Positions 13,659 to 24,919 of a stretch of DNA of 64,000 bases are shown in pieces (the stretch's first letter is position 1; the number at the start of each line of letters is the position of its first letter). The notes below the pieces were generated by a model, which saw only the letters and a list, made by a program, of their open reading frames with translations, ran no database searches and was not told the DNA's origin. This DNA comes from Mucor racemosus (taxonomy: Eukaryota > Mucoromycota > Mucoromycetes > Mucorales > Mucoraceae). The translations under genes were made by a program, and so were the position numbers. The stretch lies in contig JAPEHQ010000004.1 in assembly GCA_027405735.1 (NCBI GenBank), forward strand, positions 496,001-560,000, given 5' to 3'.

Positions 13659-13867
13659 GGGGGCACTGTGCTCATATCTGGAGTTGAGGATATGAAAATG
13701 TAATAGTTTGATGAGAACTTACAAAGAAATACATATATACGAATGGGTACATAAACAAATGTACACATCATTTGAAATAATTTTCAACATATTATAACCC
13801 AAAAATATACTGAGCTGTTTGTAAATATTGAGTAGTAAAAATTCCTTGAATCCATTGTATAACGTAT
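13144..13867. other. Intergenic with A30 tract
   Basis: AT-rich, without a recognisable gene. It contains 30 consecutive A at 13625-13654 followed by GGCAGGGGG. A short open frame at 13330-13575 has no family features and is not called. Confidence 0.5.
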
Positions 13868-13990
13868 GTCAAAAATATGAAATTCAATGATCACTAACTT
13901 ATAATAACAAGAATAATATCTATACACATGTTATCTACCTTTTTTATTAGTCCAAATTACAGATCATGACACTATACAAAATAATCAAAA
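13868..13990 (+). repeat. Dispersed repeat, partner of 60-200
   Basis: It shares ataacaagaataatatctat and tagtccaaattacagatcat with the copy at the window start, with several substitutions. It is directly followed by the coding-like fragment at 13985. Confidence 0.55.
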
Positions 13991-14155
13991 AAGGTGTACA
14001 TTGTCATTTCCCCATTTTCACAGCAACTCGAAGAGGCTGAAACTTTGCAATTCTATGGATCAATATTACACGTATCTACCATTGCAATGGGAGCTCATTT
14101 GGATCCATTTTCGACAAGAACTGGTGAGCTTACTGATCTTAGTAGGCGTAAATAA
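13985..14155 (+). pseudogene. Coding-like exon fragment, family unknown
   Basis: A 56-codon open frame without an initial Met reads like protein rather than AT-rich noise (segments EEAETLQFYGSILHVS and MGAHLDPFSTRTGEL). A GTGAGC donor-like site near 14123 could mark the original exon end. I do not recognise the protein. It sits inside the transposon block and may be a captured or decayed host exon, or part of a transposon gene. Confidence 0.3.
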
Positions 14156-14451
14156 AAGGTAACCAACTTGCTCCTCAAACTTACCAAATGCACAATGGCC
14201 CATGGAAGCTAATATCTAAAATACTTGTAATACTTATTTATACCTATGTCAATGTAGAATGGCAGTTTACTTATGTCAGTATCCATAGAGACCCTATTTT
14301 TTTATTGTTTTCAATAAAAGTGCACAGTAGGTTGTGGAAGTTGCCCTTTAACAATATTGTGTCGAAGAGGTGTGATTTATCAGAATATATTAATGTAAAA
14401 TAAAACTACAAATTTAATCAAGTAAAGAAATATCGTTTATTAAAAGGAAAT

Positions 14452-14931
14452 TGAAATATCAAAACGATCGACAAAAACAATCTTGCCAAAATATTACATT
14501 TTTTATTAACAATACATCCAGAGGATGTATTTATATACTTTTTATTATAATTATTACACAGAATTACTATCTAAGGACATGGTGCCAATTAACAAGTACG
14601 CATATAAATCAACCTGGACGCATATTTGTCGGTTTTCGAGGATATTAAACAGCTAATTTTGAAGCCAATTCCATTTCTAACTCATATTGAAATGTAATTC
14701 TTATAAATAGTCTTTTAGACCAAGACCTAGAAGCTCTTGGTTCTTTCTTTTACCATTAGTTTTTCTAGTAATAAAGCCTACGTTCTCCATGATAAATGCT
14801 ACTAGTCTTTATTATTATTATTTCTATAAATAAGATTGTATGTATCCATAAACTCTCAATATTAATTTACTATCACACCAAAAATGGACCGAGACCTTGG
14901 ATGTGCGACCTAAGATATAATTGCAATAACA
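14452..14931 (+). repeat. LTR-like repeat R3, copy 1
   Basis: It begins TGAAATATCAAAACG and ends GCAATAACA. A 232-bp shorter relative at 55375-55606 has clean LTR ends and a 5-bp duplication, so this is probably the same LTR family with its middle kept. The middle (about 14628-14866) also recurs inverted at 36150-36655. No matching 5-bp flanks are visible here. Confidence 0.6.
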
Positions 14932-15943
14932 TTGAAGTAATTTTATATATATAAAAAAAAAAGAAAAATAAAAGCGTTGATAAATACAAATATAGTCTTT
15001 CCACGGTTTTATTGTGATTCAAAAAAATCTGAAGAAAAAGAATAATATATTCACAAAGTATGCTATATTTATATGAATTGTAAAATAGTAGATGTTTGTG
15101 TGTTGATGCCTATTTTACAGGTGTTCAATGATAATTGATTTATCAGAATGTTTTTATGTTAAAATAAAAATCAGAAATTTAATCAAGTAAAGAAATATCG
15201 TTTGTTGGAATGAAATTAATAGGGTTTATATACTATTTGATTTGGGGAATTAATGATGTGATAAGGTAGTTTAGATGCTATTTAATAGTAATATGTCATG
15301 TTGATATATCATGTTGGAATATCGCACTGGAGTATCATGCTTTTGTACCATGCTTCTATACCATGCTTTTAGGAGCATGGTATAGTTAATATTCAATTAA
15401 GTAACTTCCGGTTCCGAATCTGTTATTGTTCACTTTTTTTGGATTTGACATGATCCGGTTTAAGAATGATACATCAATAATGTCTTTTAATTGACATTCT
15501 TTTTCAAGATACTTAATTGAAACGTTGATACTTTGTTTGATATGATAGAATATCATTAGATGGATGTTGATCTTTCAACATCCCAATTATAATCTAAAAT
15601 GCAACTGAGCTTATTTTTTATGGGATGTAATTCCTTACCTAGAATTACTGCAAGTATAATTTTATGAGTAGGAGTTTTGGAATATATTATAAATGCAAAA
15701 TAAGTACAGCTTTATATCATAGGTGTCGTGTTGTAGAAGGTTGAATTTTGATCAGGAATACTTCCTATTACAGACACCAGCAGCATGGAGTTTCCTCGTT
15801 ATGCTTGTTGGGATCTGATTGGAGCTCAGTCCTTATGGAGTGAGATTCAGGTACGAATTGAGATCAGTTATTTTTCTGAAATGACAATGGCAACTTTGGT
15901 CTATAAAAGGTGTCATTTCATTGCAACTGTATTGTTGGACGTA
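14932..15943. other. Transposon-derived, unassigned
   Basis: It contains a direct repeat of about 75 bp (around 14357-14439 and 15135-15205, sharing caagtaaagaaatatcgttt). It also holds short imperfect repeats of ATCATGCTTTT/ACCATGCTT around 15330-15380. At 15796-15850 there is a short ATG-led frame that ends at a GTACGA donor-like site; it might be a decayed element gene start. No intact gene. Confidence 0.4.
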
Positions 15944-16867
15944 CTTGCTTCTTAATTACCAGATCAACCCGAAGGCAATAATGATATTTACATCTACACA
16001 ATCAAAAGCTACAATTGGCTACAATCTCACGAAATGTTCGAGAAAAGTGATAACATTTCAAATGATATAGAAACACAAAAAAAGAATAATTTAATGTTTT
16101 GCCTAATAACCATAGTTTTAATTGTAGCTATATTTGAAAACAAACCTTTTTACAGCTGACAACCGTAAACTAACATAGATAGTAAGTTAAAGAAGGTTAG
16201 TCTGTTTAAACTTTACGTGCGATAAAGTAACATTTGTAACCTTAGATTTGGCTTGCATATAAATTTAAGCAGTAAGTGTTATTTAAGTTTATGCTCGATC
16301 AAAAACAATTGTTGTTTTGCTGCAAAAATTGTTGCTGCAAAAATTATAGCTACATATAAATATATTTATAAATGATGGTAATCGTAAATATATTGGCTCT
16401 TGCATGTATTGCTCAACACCAACAATATGTATTGAATTGTATTATCGTCTATAATCTATATTAATAAAAGCAAATGTAATTTAAAAACCCATTATTCCAG
16501 TAAAATATGCAATAGAATTTTAAGGACGGCACGATGCTCATGTACAAACCAATTTGTGACCATACGATCAGCTCATTATGCTCATGGTCAGAATTTATTA
16601 TTATGTACAAATAGGGATAATGATATGCTTATGGGAAATTCTACTATTATGCACACATGGGATTAATGCCATGCACATGGACAGAATCTGTAATCCTGCA
16701 CATACAGGCTTAGTGTTGTGCCCATGTGCAGTTTATTTTGGTGTGCCCATGTGCATCTTGTCATCTTTTTAACCATATTCAGTGAGCACAACAACTCAGG
16801 CTATAGTGTGCAGCCCACCTGGGCACAACAAAATCATCTTGTGCAGCACAGGTCGGCCGTAGTGCTT
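15944..16867 (+). repeat. Diverged single-arm copy of the palindrome element
   Basis: About 900 bp match the inner part of the inverted-repeat arm at 20308-21222 in the same orientation, with many substitutions. It ends with the same terminal motif GGTCGGCCGTAGTG. It lacks the solo LTR present in both palindrome arms (only its first bases TGTTGGACGTA remain at 15935) and carries fewer copies of the 25-bp tandem unit. Confidence 0.8.
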
Positions 16868-17351
16868 TTATATATAAATCCTTTAAATTTTTGATTTTAT
16901 GGACTTTTTTCAAATCTGGTTGTATCATCTTATACTTTTCAAGTTAAATCCGTTATTAGGCTAATAATGTCGTAGGCTGTATTTTTTTTTATTACTTAAA
17001 ATAAGCTTTTGAATAATTAATAGCAATACAGTCGCACCTTAATTTTTGTATGAAATTTTGATACCTGCATCTTATTATAGCTGCCTGGAATATTTAAACA
17101 GCCGTGTCCGGGCTGTCCGGTGATTTTTTCTAGAGATTTAAAGTTTGGAAATATCTTTAGATGGCCGCTTCCGGAGATTGTTCGGCTTTTTTTTCGAAGA
17201 GTGACCATTGGCAAAAATATGAATCATATACTACGCACTACATTTAATTTAATACCATCAATTAAATAAATCAGTAGATTTGTCATGAACCTGTAAAGCC
17301 TAATATATTGTTATACTACTACTATCCTATATCCTAATCACACATTATTAC
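16868..17351. other. Intergenic, no gene seen
   Basis: About 480 bp of AT-rich sequence between two repeats. I see no gene, RNA or repeat partner. Confidence 0.4.
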
Positions 17352-17877
17352 TGTTGTATATTTTCAGGTTTGATAAATAATACTTAAAAAATAATACAAT
17401 TAAAAAAGAACGAGTAATGACTCAGTTCTTCAACTGTATAATAAAAAGAAGATATCGTTTATTTAGATATAAAAGTATGGCCTTTTATATTGGTTTGACA
17501 TTGAGATCCTGAGATGTAATTTAAGATACTATTGAACCATTAGATCTGTTTGATAGTAATCTATGGATTGAAATGGATCAATCATAATTTAACCGTTCTT
17601 GCAGAGCTTGTGAGTTGGCTTGTTTCAATGCTGCGCTAAATATGCTTGGATGTTGATTTGATAACTACTTGATTGATTAACCTCTGAGATGAAATAATAT
17701 GATGTTAAAATTGAGGTCCAAGCGTTCTTGGTAATTATTGGATAAACATAGTATCCTAGGAGTTTCTTATATCCGATATTAAGAATTTGCGCTTTAATAT
17801 ATGTCGTAGTCAATAGATTGTAAGATGTATTGATACTGTAGAAGGTGATAACATATGATACTTGGTGGAATACAACA
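17352..17877 (+). mobile_element. Solo LTR, family R4 (526 bp), TSD ATTAC
   Basis: The sequence starts TGTTGTATATTTTC and ends GAATACAACA, the TG...CA ends of an LTR. It is flanked by identical 5-bp duplications, ATTAC at 17347-17351 and 17878-17882. Related copies lie at 36086-37348 (interrupted) and, internally deleted, at 52299-52525 (-). No internal retrotransposon genes remain, so it is a solo LTR left by recombination. Confidence 0.85.
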
Positions 17878-17882
17878 ATTAC

Positions 17883-18687
17883 GTTATCCAAATTGCATAT
17901 CAATCTCCAGCTCATGAAAGAGATTCTGTTACTACGCACTGCGACACAACCAATGACCACATTACAATATCAACTTACCCGTATTCAATTAATTATAGAG
18001 TAGTAATTTAGTAGCACTATGTCCCTAAAGTCTAGTTTATGAAGGGTACTAGACTCTTGAGTAATTTAGTATAAGTAAGCATCTTACTTTTATCATAATT
18101 CCTTTTATTTCTTCGTCAGTTCTCCTCATCATTTTCCTTTTTATATATTCTGAAATAAACCTAAAAATAACAAATAAATCTTTGTCTGTGTCTCTTGTCC
18201 CTTTATAATATAACCCTGATACAATCATTGCCACTAATAGATTGAGTAATTTGATATGCAGAAACCTCTTGGAGCATTTAATCTTTTTTCTTTTTGGCAA
18301 TGCTACAAATCATCGTTCAATATGACTGAATATTAATGAATTAGAGAAAATACAACTGGCAAAAAAAACTGATAACCAACAATGTACATCGAGGTCAAGA
18401 TTGATAAAAGGTAAATTTATTGTGTAGTGAAAATTGCAACATTTTGATGGATAGAAATTACAAGATCAAGATGTTGTGTTTGCCTCAGGATTTTTAAAAG
18501 GGTTTAAAAGCACATTTCATCAAAGTTAGATGTTAAATACTCACTATATGCTATATTAGTATCATCTTGTTTTCTATTTTATTGCTGTCTTATTAAAAAC
18601 CAAGCTTTTCATAGCTTATAACAACGACAATGGGATGCTTCATTCTGATTTTACATCGACATTCATCATAAGGCGGGCTGGTGATAC
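17883..18687. other. Intergenic, no gene seen
   Basis: About 800 bp of AT-rich sequence. A minus-strand open frame at 18049-18300 has no family features and poor composition for a protein; it is not called. Confidence 0.4.
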
Positions 18688-18882
18688 GTTTGATACTACT
18701 GTAGATGGAACCAGTCTATTTAATTTATAGAATTTAAATGCAAATACCGAGGAACCATTTGTAAGTACTTAGATTGGTTCTTCGGGTAAAGCATTGTTGA
18801 ATAAATTGGCTTGGGACAAAGAGATAAAAAGGCGGTAATAGGTTCCAGTGATGACCATGTTTATGTTATGATATTGGAGAGG
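18688..18882 (+). pseudogene. Cytoplasmic dynein intermediate chain exon fragment, left flank of palindrome
   Basis: Translation gives, across stops and small indels, TTVDGTSLFNL, then NLNANTEEPFVST, then GSSGKALLNKLAWDKE. The whole corresponds to the C-terminal WD-repeat region of dynein intermediate chain (the LFACVDGxGRLDLWNLNNDTEVP region of animal proteins). Several in-frame stops arise from apparent G-to-A or C-to-T changes. A related and better preserved part lies at 24353-24470 on the other strand, and an upstream part at 46687-46812. It is not functional. Confidence 0.8.
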
Positions 18883-20114
18883 TAAAAGCTAAAACTTAAT
18901 GTAAATAGCTTTTTCTAGCGCATTGATTGCCAATTAAGACTATATTGTCATCAAATAAACTACCACAAAATATTAACATGTATAAAGATTTACAGTAATA
19001 AGCTTGAATCAAGCGGGTACAGCATCGTAAATTCTTGAAAAAGTTCACAAGTATTATAAAATCTCTTATTTTTAAGACTTACAAGGCTTATAAGCGGAAT
19101 ATTAATTTCAAAAATTATTCCTGTCCAGATCATCAATTTTGACATTTTTTAATTTTTTTTTTCTGATTTTGCAAATCTAGAGTTAATTATACTACCAATT
19201 ATAAAAGCAAAAAATATACACATATACAGAATTTAGCACGCTATTTGCTCAATAAAAAATAATAAACATTTTTATTGCAAAATATTACATGAAAATCCTT
19301 TAATCAAAAAACCGTTTTTGGGCCAAAAATGCTAAGTTTCATTACTTAACATGTAATTTTAAGCTTTTATAAAATGTGTATTAACTATAGCTACAGTTTT
19401 CTCTCACAATGTAGTATATTCAAACGTTGATTTTGATATCAAAATTTGATTTTTCTGTTTTTTGATCTAAATCATGAGTGTTGGTAAGGGTAAAATGAGT
19501 CCCAAAAATGTCCGCTACAAAATCTGAATTTTCAGACCGTACATGGTTAAATATAAGAAAAGTAAAAAAAAAAAACACATTTTTATTTAAAACTTAGATA
19601 TATACCATAATATAAGGTCTAACAGACTTAGCCGTTTGACCTTACTATGATGCTCAATTACGGCGTCGCTCTGCGGGCTCGCTTTTGCAATTTTTTAACG
19701 AATCTATGATATTACATACGGTGTTTCTAATAGAAAAATGTATGTTTCTATGATAACAGCAGATATCGCCTATTTTGTTTAATTTATGGTTCATGCGTCA
19801 TGCGCTGTAATGCTGCTTTTACATTAACTGAAATGAGCAATTTAGCAGGGTTTTAAATAAGCTAAATAATGTAAAGCCTCGAAAATTCTTTTCTACGTGT
19901 GTTGTTTCTCTCGTTTTGTTCATACTTCAATAATATATTCACCATTCCGTAAGGCATATCAGACTACTATCAAGCTGGTATTCTTTTCTTTATCTGCATA
20001 CGTATGCTAACGTAAGGGACTAATGTTGTTAATATTAGATAACAGACTCTATTAGAGACTGATATTTTTATTTAACCGCATTCTAAGATCAAACATCATT
20101 AGTTACTACTATAT

Positions 20115-20307
20115 TGTTGGACGTATTTGTTTTACCAAAACTAATAAGAATTAGACAAGAGTAAAAGGTGTAGTTTTATTCAATGTAGAAAATGAGATTA
20201 TATATAGAAGAAATAATCAAGTTATACAACAGCTATTAATAGTGTAACAATAACAATATCCTGATAATACGACTACTGTAGCGCTATATCTAGATTCTGA
20301 TATAACA
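20115..20307 (+). mobile_element. 193-bp solo LTR inside left palindrome arm
   Basis: TGTTGGACGTATTTG to CTGATATAACA, with ATAT on both sides (a 4-bp duplication; a 5-bp reading ATATT is also possible). The same 193-bp insertion is at the equivalent place in the right arm (22928-23120), so it was present before the arms were duplicated. Confidence 0.65.
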
Positions 20308-21052
20308 ATATTTCTTGATTACCAGATCAAACCGAAGGCAATCATATTTATATCTACTCAATAAAAAGCTAGAAAAGGCTACAAACCCACGAAATGTTCC
20401 AGAAAAATGAAAAAAATTTAAATGATGTAGGAACACAAAAAAAAAAGAATAATTTAATGTCTTGCCTAATAACCATCGTCGTAATCGTAGCTATTCCTGA
20501 AAACAAATACTTTTTTAGCTGACAATCGTAAACTAAAATAGTAAGTCTAAAGAAGGTTAATTTGTTCAAATTTTATGTGCAATAAAGTAACAACTATAAC
20601 CTTAGATTTGGCTTGCATATAAATTCAAGCAGTAAATGCTATTTAAGTTGTTTATGCTCGAGCAAAACTCATTTTTGCTGTAAACATTGCAGCTATAAAC
20701 ATACTAAAAATGATAATAATCGCAAATATATTAGTTCTTGCATGTATTGCTCTACACCAGCAACATATTGAATTGTATTATCGTCTATAATCTATATTAA
20801 TAAAAGCAAATTTAATTTAAAAACCCATTATTCCAGTAAACTATGCAATGAAATTTCAAGGACGGCACGATGCTCATGTACAAACCAATTTGTGACCATA
20901 CGATCAGCTCATTATGCTCATGGTCAGAATTTATTATTATGTACAAATAGGGATAATGATATGCTTATGGGAAATTCTACTATTATGCACACATGGGATT
21001 AATGCCATGCACATGGACAAAATCTGTAATCCTGCACATACAGGCTTAGTGT

Positions 21053-21120
21053 TGTGCTCGTGTGCAGTTTATTTTGTTGTGCCCATGTGCAGTTTATTTT
21101 GGTGTGCCCATGTGCATCTT
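21053..21120 (+). repeat. 25-bp tandem repeat, left arm
   Basis: Units of the form GTGCCCATGTGCAGTTTATTTTGTT, about three copies, the first with CGTGTGC and the last truncated. The right arm has one more unit (22091-22192) and the 16.7-kb copy has fewer. The variation in number marks slippage after duplication. Confidence 0.75.
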
Positions 21121-21226
21121 GTCATCTTTTTAGCCATATTCAGTGGGCACAACAGCACAGACTATAATGTGCAGCCTACTTGGGCACAACAAAATCATCT
21201 TGTGCAGCATAGGTCGGCCGTAGTGT

Positions 21227-21983
21227 CATGCTAAAACCGTGGTTCTGTTGTTGATGTTTAACTGACCTGAATTTAGGTTCCTGAACTATTGTTTTACTTT
21301 TGAATTTGATATTCGGCTAAGAATAATATATCAAGGCATACCTAATATCAAGTAAAGGTGGAAGTTATAAAGATTGAAATTCGTCGAGATAGGGTTTTGC
21401 TGTCAAATAGTTTTTGGGGTTCGCAAAATAACTGAAACCAAGCAAACGCAAGCTATTTCAACAAGTATTTGACGAGTCTAAAATATTTGAACGTTAATCA
21501 TAGGGATGTTGTCGAGTCCAGCTTATACTAGTAAATTTGCTTTGGAAAACCAGGCTCGACACCAATGCTAGTTACTCAAGCAAGCCTGAGCCTAAGCAAT
21601 AGCTCGTTGAGCAGTTGTATATCGAAGATTTTTAGTTTTGAAAACAAGCAATCAAGCATAAATCAAGCATAATTTAATTTTTCAAAAGTCAAACAAGTCG
21701 AGCACGAGCATATAAGCAAGTAGAAAAATTCGAGTGCAAGCGCAAGTATTGTACTATAAGTTATATATATTTTCTGCCTGATATCGGTTCAAAATATGAC
21801 GCATTTGACATTTTCAAAGCTAAAATTGCATAAATTAAATAGATTTTTCCTGCGTTACATGCTTGCTTACTTGATCTGAAAGTAGCAGGTTTATATATTA
21901 GCAAGCCTATTTCAATTTGAAGCATTTCGAGCAAGCATACAAGCAACAAGCTTTTAATGTTTTCATCAAGTGCCAAGCAGAAA
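21227..21983. other. Spacer of the inverted repeat
   Basis: 757 bp between the two arms. It contains CAAGC/GAGCC-rich sequence such as TCGAGCACGAGC and TTGCTTACTTGATCTGAAAG. Related sequence lies near 34345-34415 and 37357-37510, and it looks like decayed MITE DNA. No gene. Confidence 0.55.
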
Positions 21984-24286
21984 ACACTACGGCCAACCTA
22001 TGCTGCACAAGATGATTTTGTTGTGCCCAAGTAGGCTGCACATTATAGTCTGTGCTGTTGTGCCCACTGAATATGGCTAAAAAGATGACAAGATGCACAT
22101 GGGCACACCAAAATAAACTGCACATGGGCACAACAAAATAAACTGCACATGGGCACAACAAAATAAACTGCACACGAGCACAACACTAAGCCTGTATGTG
22201 CAGGATTACAGATTTTGTCCATGTGCATGGCATTAATCCCATGTGTGCATAATAGTAGAATTTCCCATAAGCATATCATTATCCCTATTTGTACATAATA
22301 ATAAATTCTGACCATGAGCATAATGAGCTGATCGTATGGTCACAAATTGGTTTGTACATGAGCATCGTGCCGTCCTTGAAATTTCATTGCATAGTTTACT
22401 GGAATAATGGGTTTTTAAATTAAATTTGCTTTTATTAATATAGATTATAGACGATAATACAATTCAATATGTTGCTGGTGTAGAGCAATACATGCAAGAA
22501 CTAATATATTTGCGATTATTATCATTTTTAGTATGTTTATAGCTGCAATGTTTACAGCAAAAATGAGTTTTGCTCGAGCATAAACAACTTAAATAGCATT
22601 TACTGCTTGAATTTATATGCAAGCCAAATCTAAGGTTATAGTTGTTACTTTATTGCACATAAAATTTGAACAAATTAACCTTCTTTAGACTTACTATTTT
22701 AGTTTACGATTGTCAGCTAAAAAAGTATTTGTTTTCAGGAATAGCTACGATTACGACGATGGTTATTAGGCAAGACATTAAATTATTCTTTTTTTTTTGT
22801 GTTCCTACATCATTTAAATTTTTTTCATTTTTCTGGAACATTTCGTGGGTTTGTAGCCTTTTCTAGCTTTTTATTGAGTAGATATAAATATGATTGCCTT
22901 CGGTTTGATCTGGTAATCAAGAAATATTGTTATATCAGAATCTAGATATAGCGCTACAGTAGTCGTATTATCAGGATATTGTTATTGTTACACTATTAAT
23001 AGCTGTTGTATAACTTGATTATTTCTTCTATATATAATCTCATTTTCTACATTGAATAAAACTACACCTTTTACTCTTGTCTAATTCTTATTAGTTTTGG
23101 TAAAACAAATACGTCCAACAATATAGTAGTAACTAATGATGTTTGATCTTAGAATGCGGTTAAATAAAAATATCAGTCTCTAATAGAGTCTGTTATCTAA
23201 TATTAACAACATTAGTCCCTTACGTTAGCATACGTATGCAGATAAAGAAAAGAATACCAGCTTGATAGTAGTCTGATATGCCTTACGGAATGGTGAATAT
23301 ATTATTGAAGTATGAACAAAACGAGAGAAACAACACACGTAGAAAAGAATTTTCGAGGCTTTACATTATTTAGCTTATTTAAAACCCTGCTAAATTGCTC
23401 ATTTCAGTTAATGTAAAAGCAGCATTACAGCGCATGACGCATGAACCATAAATTAAACAAAATAGGCGATATCTGCTGTTATCATAGAAACATACATTTT
23501 TCTATTAGAAACACCGTATGTAATATCATAGATTCGTTAAAAAATTGCAAAAGCGAGCCCGCAGAGCGACGCCGTAATTGAGCATCATAGTAAGGTCAAA
23601 CGGCTAAGTCTGTTAGACCTTATATTATGGTATATATCTAAGTTTTAAATAAAAATGTGTTTTTTTTTTTTACTTTTCTTATATTTAACCATGTACGGTC
23701 TGAAAATTCAGATTTTGTAGCGGACATTTTTGGGACTCATTTTACCCTTACCAACACTCATGATTTAGATCAAAAAACAGAAAAATCAAATTTTGATATC
23801 AAAATCAACGTTTGAATATACTACATTGTGAGAGAAAACTGTAGCTATAGTTAATACACATTTTATAAAAGCTTAAAATTACATGTTAAGTAATGAAACT
23901 TAGCATTTTTGGCCCAAAAACGGTTTTTTGATTAAAGGATTTTCATGTAATATTTTGCAATAAAAATGTTTATTATTTTTTATTGAGCAAATAGCGTGCT
24001 AAATTCTGTATATGTGTATATTTTTTGCTTTTATAATTGGTAGTATAATTAACTCTAGATTTGCAAAATCAGAAAAAAAAAATTAAAAAATGTCAAAATT
24101 GATGATCTGGACAGGAATAATTTTTGAAATTAATATTCCGCTTATAAGCCTTGTAAGTCTTAAAAATAAGAGATTTTATAATACTTGTGAACTTTTTCAA
24201 GAATTTACGATGCTGTACCCGCTTGATTCAAGCTTATTACTGTAAATCTTTATACATTTTAATATTGTGTGGTAGTTTATTTGATT
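21984..24286 (-). repeat. Right arm of a 2.3-kb inverted repeat
   Basis: Inverted near-identical copy of 18951-21226. The 66-codon frame at 22666-22866 is identical to the minus-strand frame at 20369-20569, a sign of very recent duplication rather than of coding. Outside 24286 the match to the left flank continues at roughly 70-80 percent through the dynein fragment. Confidence 0.9.
22928..23120 (-). mobile_element. 193-bp solo LTR inside right palindrome arm
   Basis: Inverted counterpart of 20115-20307, the same length and at the same position in the arm, flanked by ATAT. Confidence 0.65.
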
Positions 24287-24352
24287 ATAATGTAGTCTTA
24301 CGTTATAATTATTGCGCTAGAGGCGATTTACCTTAAGTTTTTTTTTTACTCT

Positions 24353-24470
24353 TACCTCTCCAATATCATAAACATAAACATAAACATAAACATGGCCATC
24401 ACTGGAACCTATTGCCACCTTTTTACCCTCTTTGTCCCAAGCCAATTTATTCAATGTTTTACCAGAACAA
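24353..24470 (-). pseudogene. Cytoplasmic dynein intermediate chain exon fragment, right flank of palindrome
   Basis: On the minus strand it reads SGKTLNKLAWDKEGKK, then VAIGSSDGHVYVY, then DIGE, and then meets a GTAAGA donor. This matches the WD-repeat of dynein intermediate chain. The reading frame is intact here except for a local triplication of ATGTTT (aaacat repeated at 24369-24392), which adds Tyr-Val pairs. It is better preserved than the left-flank copy. Confidence 0.8.
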
Positions 24471-24919
24471 ACTTACTTTTGACGTATAAAAATTGATTTA
24501 TTAGTAAACTCAATTATTAATAACAAGCTAATAAGTAATAATTATGATGTACCTTTGAGATTTGGCAGTGGTATACAAGTCAACATCTCGTTTTCCTCTC
24601 CTTAGCTGTTGTTGGCCACTAAATAATAGAAACAAATATTTTTAGAAACTAGATAGATTAACATAAGTTTATTCATTTATTTAAATCAACTGAATACTAT
24701 ACATACTTTTATAATCACCAATTTTTCAGCAGGTGGATATCGATTTTAGACCAAAAAAGCATTAGTTATAACGTAGATGATGAAACAAAATGATTAAGTC
24801 TTGGATGCTTTTTTTGTTTGAAAAAAATATTATGGCGCGCCCTAACATTAACATTTAATAATTCAATTCCAAATAAACAATAGAAAAAATATGTACTTGT
24901 ACCTGCTATTTGATTTCAG
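24471..24919. other. Intergenic, no gene seen
   Basis: About 450 bp of AT-rich sequence between the dynein fragment and repeat R1. It contains a lone GGCGCGCC site near 24835 but nothing else notable. Confidence 0.4.

Larger units (their letters stand above)
18951..21226 (+). repeat. Left arm of a 2.3-kb inverted repeat
   Basis: The reverse complement matches 21984-24286 almost perfectly. Blocks of several hundred bases that I compared (for example 20360-20590 against 22650-22875) showed no mismatch. The observed differences are one extra 25-bp tandem unit in the right arm, single substitutions such as GGTCGG versus GGTTGG at the inner end, and AACATG versus AAAATG near 18987. The outer 160 bp (18790-18950) remain related but much more diverged. 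It includes a solo LTR at 20115-20307 and no transposase. Related sequence occurs at 15944-16867 and 45700-46690. Confidence 0.9.

Noticed and set aside
14452..14931. Clean solo LTR with target duplication
   Set aside because: The ends match the R3 LTR family, but the flanking five bases differ, so only an LTR-like repeat is called.
20369..22866. Identical 66-codon frames on opposite strands
   Set aside because: They are identical because the DNA is an inverted repeat. The composition (Phe-rich runs from T tracts) does not suggest a protein.
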